This document shows, in pieces, positions 33,436 to 46,700 of a DNA stretch of 64,000 nt. How positions within the stretch are numbered: the stretch's first letter is position 1; each line of letters begins with the position of its first letter. The position numbers were made by a program, and so were the translations under genes. Source of the DNA: Dugong dugon (taxonomy: Eukaryota; Chordata; Mammalia; Sirenia; Dugongidae); assembly GCA_030035585.1 (NCBI GenBank), contig CM057461.1, positions 166,171,624 through 166,235,623 of the forward strand. The letters are read 5' to 3'. The notes beneath the pieces are model-generated. The model worked only from the letters and a program-made list of their open reading frames with translations, was not told the origin of the DNA and did not search any database.

Positions 33436-34364
33436 CGAAATTTCTCCAAGTCTGCTAAGGGAAGAGGAGGCAGTGTGAGGTAGAACTGGGAGGGTGTAAC
33501 AATGAGTTCTGTTGTCCCTGACATTTCTGTCTCTGAAAAAGGAAGAGAACTTGAAGGCAAAGTTGCAAAGTAGCTTTCTAATTCTTGCTCAGCTCTGTGC
33601 TGGTACCTCGAGTTGTTGTCTCATGTGGGTGGTGGTTCCTGATCAGGGACCAAAGTTTCAGTGGTCAAATTTGCCTCACTTTGAGCCCCACTTAACCTGA
33701 TTTATACTTGACCCTTTTTTTTTTTTTCTTTACGTACCTGTTGAACCTACTCCTTAAGCTTTGAGCATGAAATAGCCCCAAATGCCTCAATCTCTTCTGC
33801 TCTACTGAGCTCTTAAGTCCCTGGTTACTTCCTCCTTTCTTTTCAGAGTGGGTTAAAATTGCCCTTTAAGGGGAATGCCTCGAGTTTACCCCAGGATGAT
33901 CCTAATGCACTCAGGACTCCTTCCCTTAATGATACAGCCAGTTTATCCAGCCCCCACCCTCCCTCCTTTAAAAAACCACCCAGCCTCTTACAAAATCGAG
34001 ATACTTTGTTCTTTCTGACTTTTGGAAACCATTAAGGAAAACGTGAGTTAAACAGCATTTCTCACACTTCATCCCACGGTCAGAGAGAGGCAAGGCCTAT
34101 GGTCTTTGTTTTCCTTCTTGTTGTTTCACCAATTGGCTCTATAGAAGAGAAGCATGTCCAGAATTCCTCTTGGCTGAATTACTGCTCCAGATCAAAGAGG
34201 CAATAGGGTAAAATGGATTTGCAGAGCTTGGAGATCTAGAGACGCAAGCTGTCCCTACCTTTTTTAGATTGAAAAAGTAATAAATGAGCAAGGCAAATAA
34301 TACAAATAGATCAAGAGGATCTACGAGGACCCTTCTGTGTATCCTTCCAGAAGTTTTCAATGCA
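33436..34364. other. Unassigned sequence
   Basis: No gene or repeat recognised. A T-run lies at about 33,716-33,728. Confidence 0.35.
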
Positions 34365-34545
34365 TATAAACATAAACATATGTGTTCACATATTTTCTTT
34401 TTTTTTACACAAATGAGATCATACTATTTATCTACTTCTGCTTTCTTTTCTATGGTTGCTTGATATTTCATTGTTTGCGTATGCTGTAATTTATTGAACC
34501 AGTTCCCAGTTGATGAACATTTTAATTCTGCTTTTTGGTTTGAGC
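34365..34545 (-). mobile_element. Old L1 fragment (reverse)
   Basis: TTTTTACACAAATGAGATCA, TACTATTTATCTACTTCTGC, ATTTATTGAACCAGTTCCCA and TTGATGAACATTTTAATTCT match the reverse complement of an old L1M 3' region. Confidence 0.6.
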
Positions 34546-34867
34546 AGTTGGATCAGTCAGAGAGCAGAGACTTATTCAGTCTCTGAAGGCAAAGCTTTCC
34601 TATGCTGTAAAATCTGCATGATACCTGGTACAGTTGCATGTATAACCTGTAATTGGCATTAGTTAATTGGTGATAATTACTGTGTTTCATTTTAGAGGAA
34701 AGAAGTGAGTCCTGTGAGATCCAGCCACAGAATAGTGGGCATGGACCCAGAGCCCACACTTGGCCGTTGAATTCACTCTTTGCTTGTTAACTGCTTCTCA
34801 TTATTTCGAGGGCAGTTATTACCATTAAAATAGATAGTTTCAAGCAGGCAGGTATAAATGAGGACTT

Positions 34868-35087
34868 AAAAAAAAACCCAAAAAACAGCTGCTGTTGGGC
34901 CAATTCCAACTCATGGTGACCCCAAGTGTGTCAGAGCAAAACAGCACTCCATAGGGTTTTTAAGGCTGTGACCTTTCAGAAGCTGATTGCCAGGCCTTTC
35001 TTCTGCAGTGCCTCTGGGTGGGTTTGAACCACCAATCTTTATGGTTAGTGTTCAAGCGCTTATCCATTTGCAACACCCAGGGACTCC
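34868..35087 (-). mobile_element. AfroSINE, long form (CACCCAGGGACTCC head)
   Basis: AAAAAACCCAAAAAACAGCT tail, GGGCCAATTCCAACTCATGG, CCTCTGGGTGGGTTTGAACC, then CAACACCCAGGGACTCC. Belongs to the variant also at 13,148 and 46,841. Confidence 0.92.
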
Positions 35088-36077
35088 AGATACAGACTAG
35101 AAGACTGATAAATCTCAAAGCACAAAAATAAGTCTAAAACACAAGAGAGGAAAAGGGGTCCATGTCAGAAAATTTAAAACATGAACTATTATTTTATTGT
35201 GATGCCCCAACTGAAACGAAATGATAAACATCACATTGTCAGTAATTTATGTACTGAAAATAATTGAAATCAGTGCCTCACGGGATTGCTCCTCAGGATG
35301 AGCAAAACTACAATTTTATGTGAGATAGCTAATTCTCTATTCTTAAGCGCCTCTTCTATAATTCCAGGAAGACCTTATTTGAGGTGCAGTGAGCGATGCC
35401 AATTACCGCGTTTTTCCTGTGGGCTGGAGCTAATGTTCGTCCTCACCTTGCTCCTCACTAAGATGTACAGCAGATGTCAGTCATCATTACTGCACAGACT
35501 GTCTGCAATCTTAATTAGGAAAGAACACACAGTGGAGCTTAGTGGCAGAATATGCAATGTTATCGCATTTTGCTTGTTTGTGGTAAGAAGCAATCCCAAA
35601 TAAATTGCATAATGGCTTGTGCACTGTGAGCCCAGGACACCACAAGGTCTTAGAGAGCCAAAACCATTTATCTGGTGAAATTTCAAGAATCTAATTGAAC
35701 ATACATTGCTTACCTAAGCAGTTTACAATTATATTTTTGAGTGCAAGTAAGAATATTTTCAAGTTTCTCCCTTATAAATTTGTAGTAACTTTCCGGGTTC
35801 CTTTATTCTGCTGTGGTTGCTTCCTGCTGTTTCCTTGGCTTTCTGTTTGGCATTTGATGCCATTTGCTGCTGATGATTCCAGCACAGTGAGAGATTACTG
35901 GATGGGAAAACACCATGGTTTATGTTTTATGACTAATTTGCTGCTTTGTTGTTTCATTGTATCGTCATGACTCATCTTAGCTGTTATTGGGCAACAAAGA
36001 ATAGTGGAGATTATTTTGACTTAAGGAAAATAAAGGCATTTAAAACTGCATCAGGGAGGGGGAAGGGAGATAACGTT
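35088..36077. other. Unassigned sequence
   Basis: No gene recognised. ORFs at 35286-35603 and 35695-35970 have no supporting features. Confidence 0.35.
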
Positions 36078-36430
36078 TGCTGAGAACCTACTGTGTTCCA
36101 GACAGTACTTTAGGAACATTTATTTGTTGTTGTTGAGATTATAAACAGCAAAACATACCCCAATTCAACAGTTTCTCCATGTACCATTTAGTGACACTGA
36201 TTACATTCTTTGAGTTGTGCAACCATTCTCACCCTCCTTTTCTGAGTTGTTCCTTCTCCATTAACATAAATTCAGAAACATTTTCTTGTTTTATTCTTAC
36301 AGCATATGTTTGAGGCCTTAATTATTATCACTACTTTACAAACGAAGAAGCTGAAATTCAGGTTACATAATCGTTTAATGTCACACAGCTCACAACTGGT
36401 GAGCCAGGATTGCAACCAAATGTGTCTAAC
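36078..36430 (-). mobile_element. MIR SINE (reverse), split by L1 end
   Basis: Left part TGAGAACCTACTGTGTTCCA to 36126. Right part from about 36,300: CACTACTTTACAAACGAAGA, AATGTCACACAGCTCACAAC, GAGCCAGGATTGCAACC. Confidence 0.65.
36127..36273 (-). mobile_element. L1 3' end inserted in MIR
   Basis: TTGTTGTTGAGATTATAAAC, ACCCCAATTCAACAGTTTCT, GTGACACTGATTACATTCTT. Flanked by approximate duplications GGAACATTTATTTG (36113-36126) and AGAAACATTTTCTTG (36274-36288). Confidence 0.65.
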
Positions 36431-36459
36431 TCCTATAATCCTACTTCTTCAAACAATAA

Positions 36460-36705
36460 TGGCACCTTATTTTTGTACAAAGCTCTATAGTTTACAAAGC
36501 ACTTTCCCCTATGTTGTTACTTTTAATTTTCCCAACAACTCTGTGAGGTATGCATTATAAAATTTTACAGATGAAGAAAATGAAACTCAAGGAGATTTTG
36601 ACTTGCCCAAGGTCAAATACATAATAAATAGCATGGCTAGGACTTAAAGTCTTATGAATCTAAGATCATCCCCTTTTCCATGTCACCACTGATGCCCTGG
36701 AGCAA
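36460..36705 (-). mobile_element. MIR-like SINE (reverse)
   Basis: GTTTACAAAGCACTTTCCCC, CCAACAACTCTGTGAGGTAT, CTTGCCCAAGGTCAAATACA. Confidence 0.65.
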
Positions 36706-36908
36706 ACTAATTTCTATTTATGAAAATATGGATTGTTTTGTACTATGTTGTGAGTTTTTCCATAACTCTATATATCTGTATCCCGTATGCTTGGAAAAAT
36801 AATTTGTGAGAATCACAGTTTAAGATATAAAAGTTGTTATACAATTAAAACAAAGGTAAAAAGATCGAGAAATGAATGGTGATATATTAGAAAACCTAGA
36901 CTGAGAAT

Positions 36909-37052
36909 GGAGCCCTAGCGGAGCAGTGGTTAAGAGCTTGCCTGCTAACCAGAAGTCAACACTTTGAATCCACCAGCTGCTCCTTGGAAACTTGATGGGG
37001 CAGTTCTACTCTGTCCCATAGGGTCGCTATGAGTGGGAATCGGCTCCATGGC
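36909..37052 (+). mobile_element. AfroSINE, short form
   Basis: GGAGCCCTAGCGGAGCAGTG head, TTGCCTGCTAACCAGAAGTC, CTACTCTGTCCCATAGGGTC, GTGGGAATCGGCTCCATGGC. Confidence 0.92.
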
Positions 37053-37310
37053 TTTTAGAGAAAGAATTCACATTTGCAATTGGGCGTAAAAGTAGAAGTT
37101 AGATCTGTGGTCATGTACAAATTGAGGCATCTTCTTATTGTAGCATTGATGATGTTATTGGTTGCTTTGCAGTCTTGTTTCATAAAGGACTCTATTGTCC
37201 AAGAAGAGGACTCATTAAAAAGTTGGGAGTGGATTGGGGAAGGAGTTGGGGTAGCAAGAGGAGATAAGTTATTGTAACAAGTGGAATCTTTCTCTACGTT
37301 TTCTTAATTA

Positions 37311-37464
37311 AAAACAGTTGCTGTTGAGTTGATTCTGACTCATGCAACTCCATGTGTGTCAGAGCAGGACTGCGTTACATAGGGTTTTCAGTGACTAATT
37401 TTTCTGAAGTAGATCGCCAGGCCTTTCTTCCAAAGCACCTCTGGATAGACTCAAACCTCCAACC
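37311..37464 (-). mobile_element. AfroSINE, 5'-truncated, 11-bp duplication
   Basis: Perfect TTTCTTAATTA at 37300-37310 and 37465-37475. Body TGTTGAGTTGATTCTGACTC, CAGTGACTAATTTTTCTGAA, GATCGCCAGGCCTTTCTTCC. The tRNA-like head is absent, so truncation occurred at insertion. Confidence 0.92.
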
Positions 37465-37730
37465 TTTCTTAATTACACTTTCTAATTTTCCTCCCCTTAC
37501 CTTTTCCTCTACCCCCCATACCCTGCTCACAAAGATGTTTACCTAATAAAAATCATTTAAAGGCATCGATACCAAGGTATGAATGACTTGATATGCTTAC
37601 CTCTTCAAGAGAAATATGTTAACACAATATGATCGCCAAGTGGTAGAAAGTCCCTGAGAGTTTCTTTGGAATATGGGCAGTTTCTTTTGCTCCTGGATTA
37701 TTCAGGCAGCCATGTCTCTAAACCTTCCCA

Positions 37731-37921
37731 CCCAAAAAACCAAACCCTTGCCATCCAGTCGATTCTGACTCAAGGTGACCCTAAAGGACAGAGTAGAATT
37801 GTCTCATAGGGTCTCCAAGGCTGTAAGTCTTTATGGAAGCAGACTGCCACATCTTTCTCCCACAGAGTAGCTGGTGAGTTCGAATAGCCACGTGCTTAAC
37901 CACTGCGTCACCAGGGCTTCC
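37731..37921 (-). mobile_element. AfroSINE with 11-bp target duplication
   Basis: Perfect AAACCTTCCCA at 37720-37730 and 37922-37932. Body GCCATCCAGTCGATTCTGAC, TCTCCAAGGCTGTAAGTCTT, head GCGTCACCAGGGCTTCC. Confidence 0.95.
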
Positions 37922-37969
37922 AAACCTTCCCAAACTCCTCTCAAAACACTCTCATTCAATATTCTTTCA

Positions 37970-38125
37970 GCTGCAAATATTTACTTGGCACAACCTTTGT
38001 AACAGGTACTGTGCCAAGTGCTGGGGAGAACTTAATGAGAAAACAGACTCACTCTTACAGAATATAAGCTCCAGGAAGGCAGGGACCATAACATACATTG
38101 TTTTGTATCAGCCACTACCACCGTC
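37970..38125. mobile_element. L2-type remnant
   Basis: GTACTGTGCCAAGTGCTGGG, then TAAGCTCCAGGAAGGCAGGG. Two short L2-like pieces, apparently of opposite orientation. Confidence 0.4.
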
Positions 38126-38349
38126 TCATTTTGGCAAGTGTACTCTCTTGGGATCAGTAAAAACATGTATATGGGTTGTGGGTTGGCAGATGGAGTAATT
38201 GAAACTGGAGAGTATCTGCAACAGATACAGTTGCAGCTGTACTTTTTATTTTTATCCTTATTACTGTGCAAGTTATTCTTGAGAACTGAGATGGATTTAC
38301 AGAAACCAGACTCTTGGGAAGACTTTCATTTTGAGTCTAGCCACACCAT

Positions 38350-38530
38350 ATAGAAGGCAGAGTCCAGTCTTTGTGATCAGTCAGGCTTGGTTCCAATCCT
38401 GACTTGGAATCACTGGCTGTGCACCTCTGATGCTCATATGCACATCAGTCAAGTAAGGACAGGTAATAGCTACCTTGAAGTATGCACTACAGGTACATAA
38501 TAGATGCTCAGTAAATGGAGCTATTATCAT
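38350..38530 (+). mobile_element. MIR SINE fragment
   Basis: GGCTTGGTTCCAATCCTGAC, then TAATAGATGCTCAGTAAATG at the 3' end. Confidence 0.6.
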
Positions 38531-40239
38531 TCTGCTATTTAGATATAGAACTCCTCATTACCTCTGTAATATCGGAGATGTTTTCTTAAGGCATTGTTCA
38601 TGGAAAGATGATATTTATAATCATAAGTCTGCAAATTTTCAATTGCAATGTATTAATTGCAAGACTTCTATTTAGCATAGTCATAGCTTAGATTGTTTTG
38701 ATGATCCTAGGTAGATTTCTTAAAACATTAGGTGAGCTAAGCAACTGAAATATCAAAAGTTATTTGTAATCGATAGAATCCCCACTCTACTTCTTCCCCT
38801 TTGTTCCTTGATCATTATACTGTGTAATGTGACACACTATACTATCTCAGGGAAAACGTGAAGTCCATAGATTGTATGTCTTAATGCCTTCAAGTTCAAG
38901 TGGAGCTAAGATGCCAATGCTTATGTACCAGGCTTGGAGTGTGTACTTGGAGATGCAAAGCAACCATGTTGGAAGAAGTCGTTTATTAAACTTTTGACAT
39001 AATTAAAACAATAGAGTGAGATCCTCTAGTACCAATACAAAATTGAACTGTATCATCAGAAACAACTAAATTTGTGGACCATTTTCCAACAACTACCCAG
39101 CTGTGAAGTGTGTTCCAAAGTTTTGCTGGGTCTGTTTGGTCCTTAGAGCCAATGTTTTGGCTTCCACGTAAGTTTATTTTCATTAAGAAGTGTGTTCTTG
39201 TTAGTTGAATACTTTTTTAAAAGATGATATGCATACATGCAAGAAAAAATCACCGAATTATTTTCCTGTTTGCCTTTATAGTTCTTTTTTGAATGTGCTA
39301 AGTGTGACTATAAATTAAATATGTCCAAACACAAATTTTCTAAGTGTTTTTCCCTTTCCAGTCAGACTATACATTTATTCTAATAATGCTATTATTGTTC
39401 CAGATATTTTTAGAATTGCCTTCAGGACCTCTGACATGTTCTTTGGAGTGTCCTCACTTGTAAAAAAAAAATAATAATCTTTTGAGGATGGATGTGATTT
39501 TCAAAAATCATCAACGGTCATTTGGAGCTAGGTCTATGTAATCAAGCTGGAGAATGCCACTTGGGGTTAAAATAAAATCTGATAAAAGAATGATTAATAT
39601 GGCACATAAATTGACTTCACAAACAAATCAAAAAGGAGGTTCTAAAATGACTTTAAGCAACGGCAGCATCATTGGAGTTCTATTGCTTTCCAAGGTGATA
39701 ACTTTGAAAATTTAACTTTGGATTTACTTGTGAAAATTCAGTCTTGTAACTTATTAGTGACAGCTCATGCCAGTGTGGTTTGATTTGGAAATTCCAGAAA
39801 TGAGGTACATTATTACTCAAGTGCTTAGTATGATGCCAGACATTCTGTGGCAACTGAATAAATAGTAGACGATGGTGAAGCCTGGCTTTGCTATCGATGG
39901 AGTTGATAATGTAACAAGACTTGGCAAGACATCAGTGACCATGTGCTGGCTGCTTCAAGATTGCTGGCATTGTCTTAGAATAGAAAGAATGGAATTGCTA
40001 CTTACTGGTAATTTTTTGCTCTTTTTCATGGCAACTTATAAAACCGGTGTCCTATGCTTGCTTCTGACACAACTTATAGAAATTGTGTAGTGAAGTCACT
40101 GTACGCTGAAGGACAACCACTGACAATGAAAAGCTTGTCATAGAGCAAACATGGAGTGGCTCATTTTAAGGAAAGACAGCAGGTTAGAGATAAAGAGAGA
40201 GTAAAAGAGCTGTGTGTCAGGAGAGGCTATGCTAATCTA
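38531..40239. other. AT-rich unique sequence
   Basis: No exon, RNA gene or nameable repeat. An A-run with AATAATAAT near 39,462-39,477. Confidence 0.35.
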
Positions 40240-40251
40240 GTCAATGACTCT

Positions 40252-40289
40252 CTCTCTCTTTCAAATTTTATTGTGCTTTAGGTGAAATT
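40252..40289 (-). mobile_element. Ultra-short L1 tail insertion
   Basis: A 38-bp insert holding only TTTTATTGTGCTTTAGGTGA-type L1 3'-terminal sequence after a CT/T-rich tail. Perfect 12-bp duplication GTCAATGACTCT at 40240-40251 and 40290-40301. Compare AAATTGTACTTTAGGTGAAG at the 3' end of the L1 at 58402. Confidence 0.85.
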
Positions 40290-40301
40290 GTCAATGACTC
40301 T

Positions 40302-42064
40302 TAACCTAAGGGGAGGACTCAGAGCTCATTAACCTGCGAAGTACAGTCAAGCCATCTAGGACTTTCCATTCTCATTTATACCTTGGAAAGTATTTGTACT
40401 TTTATTCGAAAGTATCTTAATGGCCTTAGATGTGCAAGAATCGTAGCATATGTTCTAAGTATATAAAAAAAGAATTCTCTTTGGGTTTTAACCTGAATAA
40501 GCTCATGTGTTAGTAGGGAAATCAAGATAGGAAGAAGTAACTAAAAATGCAAACAAGAAAGTGATGAAAATTATCTGAAAGTTACGTATGTAGTGAAATA
40601 ATTGGTTAAAGAGGGAGACTCAAGGAATCCTCTATGGAGAAGGTGACATTTGAACTGAGTCTTGAGGGTGAGTCAGAAAATGGCATATTAAATATGCAGA
40701 GGCACAACTTTGTGATATGGTATGAGGGTTGTTCAGTAGCTGGAATGTGGGAGTGTGAAGAGGGAGGGGTTGGAAACAACGTAGGAGAAGTAGATGGGAC
40801 TCAGACTATAGGGAGTGGAAAGCAGTAAACAGATGCTTGATACCATCAGAACTTTATTAAAATTAATCTGGCAGTATTGTTTCAGGGAGAGATCTATTTC
40901 AGCTAATGCTCAATAATCAGCTAATGCACAAACATTAGCTTGAGATGTTGTCTACCATTAAATGTGAAACAAATTTGAGTTGTAAATGCATCTTTAATTC
41001 TGTGGTTGTAGCATTCCTGATTGACTCAGTAAGTTAAACTTTTCACACATGAATGGTGTTGGTATATATGTGTTTGCTTTATACTGTCCATTAGCTAGAC
41101 ATAAAACATTAACTGTTGAGCTGGATGAAGTGGTCTTGAAAATGTAGGTTCAGACATGGATAGCCTACTTTTTTTTCCTAGAAAATGATGCATCTGGAAA
41201 AAAAACTTAGGGCAGAGGTAGGGCTCTATTTATTTACCTGTTTATAGCCCTTTAAGTAAGAAGAGGCCAATGGAATGATTTGTTCAAATTTTCTTAAACC
41301 TTTGCCTATGGCAGAGTACAGGTTGGTGCAAGCTTCTTTTCATTTCTCCAGGCTATAATAAACCCAACATCTGCTCTCTTCCTATTGGTGGATTTTAAGC
41401 CATGCATCTGGCATAGGAATGCAGGCCAGGAAATCAGACAGCTTTGACTATTTTACCTTCCATTATGCTGCTTATTCTTCTATCAGATAAAAGAAAAAAC
41501 AACCCCCAAACCTAAAAGTTGTGATCTGGGCTTAGTTAACTTCAACCAACACAAACCCAGAGTCGATGAACCAATCAGCAAAGGCAAGAGCGTGGACATC
41601 ATTATAATGCTGAGTCACCCTCAGAGGTGCGTGCTTTCACTGAGTGAAAGTTGCAATGTTTGAGCGTAGTTTTTACACAATACACAGCGCTCATAACCAA
41701 GCGTGGGAGTAATAACAGGACTAGCAAATTATAGGGAACTGGAGAAGGGATTCCACTACTGAGGAGGCAAACCAAGAGAATAACTTGTACACGAGACATG
41801 AATTTGGTTCCCCATGCATTTCAGTGTCCCTTCCAAATATAGTTTTTGTATTTTTCCATGTGGAACCAAAGATTGAAAATGTGGGCCACATACGCAATAC
41901 ATTCAGTACTGTAAGAACTCCACAAGTTATGGTATTAATTAGAATGTTTCTTTGGTAGTTTTCCTCAGAGTACTGAGATTAGTATAATTTTAGCTCAGTG
42001 TTGTTGATTGTAGATGGCAAAGAACAGTGGAAGATGTGAATAAAATGTATCAATGAATACATTT
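40302..42064. other. Unassigned sequence
   Basis: A reverse L2-like piece lies around 40,620-40,770 (GAGAAGGTGACATTTGAACT, GAGTCTTGAGGGTGAG). The rest is unassigned, with no gene seen. Confidence 0.35.
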
Positions 42065-42840
42065 CACTTTTACCTTTTTAACTAAATATGCCTACTATGC
42101 GCCAGACTCTGCACTAGATTCTGCAAGGTGTACAAAGTTGAGTAACGCACAATCTTTTTCTCAAGGAACTTACATTTAGTAGAGAATGTAAGTGCACAAG
42201 TGACTAAATTTCAGGACAGGGTAAGTTAAATGCCATAAGTGAGTTCACAAGCTATATATATCATGGTGGTTTGAGCAGAAGAACATTCAGGAAAAGTTAA
42301 ATGGAGGAGGTAGGTGTGGATCTCCAAGAATCTGATGTGACTGGGAAGACGACAGCCATATTTATGGAAACATGGAAGTCAAGAGAAACTAGGTTTGCCT
42401 GTGAATGTGTTGAGTTTGAAAGCCAATGAAGCATAATGGGTATGATGTCCTACAGGTAGTTGGAAGTCTGTCTAGAGAGAAGTTGAGGCTAGAGATGTGG
42501 ATGGACATGTAAGGGTAACAGTAGCGGTTGTGGAGAAGATGAGATCATAAAGAAAAACCACATAGAAAGGAAAAAAAAAGAGCACTGGGAGCATTGAAGG
42601 AAAACTTAATTTTAGAGGACAGGAGAAAGAAGAGGAATGATAGTAAGATACTAAAGGCATGATCTGAGCAGTAAGAGACCTGGTGAGTGCAGTGTGATGG
42701 AATTCAAGGGAGGATTTCAGGAAGAAGTGAAGCAACACTGAGATTGTGTTTGAGAGCTCAGGGAGGATGAAGACAAAAAGGAAACGGGATTTGGTGGTTA
42801 GGTTATTGGTGCCTTTAAGAGAGCAGCTTCAGTTGAATGG
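42065..42840 (-). mobile_element. L2 LINE (reverse), decayed
   Basis: TATGCCTACTATGCGCCAGA, TCTCAAGGAACTTACATTTA, then purine-rich sequence with GAAGCAACACTGAGATTGTG. The right half is weakly supported. Confidence 0.5.
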
Positions 42841-43301
42841 TAGGGGCATAAGCCAGATTAATTATTAAAAATCTGTTGAAGTATACAAAACAAATTACAC
42901 AAAGACCACATGTTTTCCTGTTAGGACATCTACTCTGCCCTTTAAAGCCAGAGAACTAATGCAATAGCTAGAAGTCATTATTTCACAATGGATTAAAGCA
43001 TTAAAAAAAAATTACTATTTGGTGAGGTTATTTGGGTTTTTCTCACACATGCTAATGTAATTCCTTCTTTGAGATAATGAACTGGCTTGTCTTCTCATAT
43101 TACTCACACTTGTTAATACTACAGGTAGAATCTACATATATCTAGGCACCAAAGTGGAGGATGGCTGGAGTGTGTCATAGAAAATATCAGAAAAGATTTC
43201 ACTTCAAAGGACTTAGAGTGTGAAGCCACTTTAGTCACTGATTTTTCTCTGTCTTGGAGTGCTAATTTCTCCTCCTTACTTTTGTGTTTCTCTTTGGACC
43301 C
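42841..43301. other. AT-rich unique sequence
   Basis: Nothing recognised. Its last five bases, GACCC, are the left target duplication of the next LTR. Confidence 0.4.
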
Positions 43302-43772
43302 TGTTATGGATTGAATTGTGTCCCCCCAAAATGTGTTTCAACCTGGCTAGGCCATGATTCTCCGTATTGTGTGGTTGTCCTCCATTTTGTGATCTGATAA
43401 TCTTATGCTTGCAAATCCTAATCTCAATGATGTTAATGAGACAGGATTAGAGGTAGTTACATTAATGAGGTGGGACACAATCTACAAGATTAGGTTGTAT
43501 CTTGAGTCAATCTCTTTTGAGGTATAAACCGAGCAGAGAGGAGAGGGACCTCCTACCACCAAGAAAGAAGAGCTGGAAGTGGAGTGCTTCCTTTGGATCT
43601 GGGGTCCCTGTGCTGAGAAACTCCTAGACCTGGGAGAAGGTTGATGATGAAAGCTTCACCCAGAGCCAACAGAGAGAGAAAGCTGGCACCTAGACAATGA
43701 GAGAATAAATTTGTTTGTTAAAGCCATCCACTTGTGGTATTTCTGTTATAGCAGCAGTAGATAATTAAGACA
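43302..43772 (+). mobile_element. Solo LTR with perfect 5-bp duplication
   Basis: 471 bp, TGTTATGGATTGAATTGTGT to ATAATTAAGACA, flanked by GACCC at 43297-43301 and 43773-43777. The TATA region is altered (GGTATAAACCGAG). AATAAA near 43,705. A piece between the AGAGAAAGC part and CTAGACAATGAG is deleted. Confidence 0.95.
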
Positions 43773-46700
43773 GACCCCAATCTTTTTTTTACATGGTGTT
43801 TTGAGTGTTTGCAGACTAAGCAATGGAACTATGACTATAAAATTATATGGCAAGAGTCCCTTCAGTCTTCTTCAGTAGGGTTAACCCGCTGATGATTATG
43901 AAAACAGTAATAAGATTGCAACACTAGCTTTTATTTCTATATTGCTTTCCACTTCTCAAAACCCATTTGCATACGCTTTCTCATTTGACTTCAAATCAGC
44001 ACTATGGGGATAGACAGAGATGTATTGGATAAGAATAAAAAGGCAGACAGAATATATGATTTGTCTGTTGACTGTTTCCAGCATCACTGTAAACTCTATC
44101 ATCTTTTTTTAGACTATATTTCTTGTCTAGCTAAATTGCAGACCTGTAGACAGATGGTATTTCTATACCATTATTTTTAAAGAGTTTATGTGCTCATAGA
44201 GATTGGGTAATTAGATGTAATCCCTGACCCTAGGAGTGTAAAACATCCAACATTGTACCTATTTAGTGTAAAAGAATAAAATAGAAACACCATTGAGATA
44301 AAATTAGGTATTTATTTTTATATATTGAAATTAAAACTGAAAGTGGAATGTTCCAACATTGTAAGGGGTTAGAGCGAGTCAGTCTGACTTTATCTTATTC
44401 CTAAAGTGTCCTCCTCCTTTCAATTTGACAGCCTTTCTGTAAAATCCCTTACATGATGGATTAATAGTTGAAGGTACCCAGGAGGTTGGAGGTAAAAGGG
44501 GGTGGGGAGTTAAAGAGAAAGGAAATCATTCATTCATGAATTCTTTTAAAATTTATTGATATTACTACATGTCAGGTATTGTGCTAGGTCTGGGGATATA
44601 TAGAGTTGCTTTGGTGAAGGACTTTCTGACAGAGGAAGAGGACATAATATTGGAATCTTCTGAGAGGAAAAGTTTTTCCTGAAAGCCTTGAAATCACCCT
44701 GATGTTGGAGAAAAGTTGCAGTTGGTAAAACTTGAGAAAGAAAGGGAAGGAAGAAAACTCCTGAGCAATATGGGGGGTAGACTGCCACTGCCAAGTCTTG
44801 TTCTGTCCAACAGGAATCTGGTACACCTCCTGCAGAAAGGCTGATTTCAGGAGGACTGGAGAGCTTTCAGGTAGAGCTTTGTGATGACCCACCACTGGGC
44901 ACCAGTAAATGGTCGGGGAACTGTGCTCTGGTTATTCTGCACTACTAAGACTTCACGATAGATTTAAAGAAAGACAGACAAGAACAGTTTCTAATTTGAA
45001 ACCCTGAGAAAATTTAGTAAAAAAACAAGATATATTTTGTTTCATATTCCTTTAGTGAGCATCAGTATTAAAAAAAAAATCAAAATATGCCAGGACTAGA
45101 AGATCATGTTTCAACTAGTGTGTTTATTTAATTGTTGCTCAAGAGAAAATTGGCACTTGGATCATCAACCTCAGTTCCTACAGACTCGGTTTCTCTCTCT
45201 CCCTCTGAAAACTCTTGTATAAGAGTTGTCCAGAGTTAAATGAAGGGCGACAAGGTCATAGCCCAGAAGTAACATTGAGTTCACCCGTCCATCCATTTAG
45301 CAGGGATTCCCTGGAATATCTCCATTTCCTAATGAAGAACAGAAATATATGAATGGGAAGACTAGATCTGGAAAACTGACTGTATGGGAGAAAGTACACT
45401 GATGACAGAACACAGATAAGTGTCCTGTGAGTTGGCAGAAGTGTGATTATGCTGTGTTGCCAGTTCAGAAACTAGAACATACTGTCTCAGAGCAATTGCT
45501 CTGAAGATGACTTTTTTTTTTTCTTGGTAGAGTTAAGAGTATTGGTGGAAGTGATTTGCTATTCTGTAATGATAAGAAAGACATAGTCTCTACTGAGTTC
45601 AAGACTTTTGCTGGCTCCACTCTTGGCTAATGAAGCAAGCTAGAAAGGCAGGTTCTACTGGCAGTTATCTGAGCCAGTCTGCACAGGTCTGATTGGTGTG
45701 AATCAGCACTTGTGAGTTCCACGGACAGTGAGCAACCAGAAATACTGGTTTTTTTACCAACTGTTAGTCTCTTAAGGACTGGGGTGACTGACTCTAACAG
45801 TAGCTTCTGGGACAAGGCAAGGTTTATAAATAAATAGAAAACAAACACAACTGACTCAAACTGAAACTGTGGCTCTGGTTTGATGTGGTGGATATATTCA
45901 ACTTAGTCCAAGAGAGAAAATTGGAGTCTACGCATATGTGAAATTGCTAGAAGGTTGTGATCACTGTGCAACATTGTTGAAGACTTTTAATAATCATGTG
46001 GTTAATAGAATGATTATGACAGTGCTCTGCAAATGAGAGTACAAAAAAGAGAGTGTATGGAGAAGTGTATTAGACATTTTGATAAAACAAAATAAGAACA
46101 TGCCAATAATCGTCATTAAATGCTAACTGGATATGGTTCCAAATCGGGTGTTTAACTGTAAATAATCTAGCGTTTGTTATAAAATTATTTCTTCATTTTT
46201 CTCCTCTGTTCAAAACTAAAAATTCTCTTTTAAAAAGATAGCCAAAAATCTTTTCAATTTATCTCCTCTATTTTAAAATAAATATTTTACATTTCAAGTA
46301 ACTTTCATTTAAAAGATGTATACAAAGTTGTACCTATTTGTGTATTTAGGGATTTCTGGAATTATAAACAGGTTGATAGCTCTAGGGCCTGGAGTTCATG
46401 CTGTTTATTCTTTGGACTGATACAGAAGAGGTTGTAGCTCCATGCATCGCGCCCTGACTCAGGGGTTAGAAATACAAAAGCTGATCTGTGGGGAGAAGAA
46501 GAGTTTTCTGGGGACACATGCAGCTGCTGCTAGAGCATGTCAGCACGTTAGCCAATTGGATAGCAGCACTGCCATTCACTCTCAGGACATGCAGGGACAC
46601 AGATGCCGCCAAAAGGCCGTCTCATTTTCAATTGCACACGTGGAAGGAGACAGCCCGGGACTCTGATGATCATGTTCACCCTACTGGCCTTTCTCCTGGA

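Noticed and set aside
36306..36560. 84-codon ORF
   Set aside because: Spans a MIR fragment and a second MIR-like repeat; repeat-derived reading.
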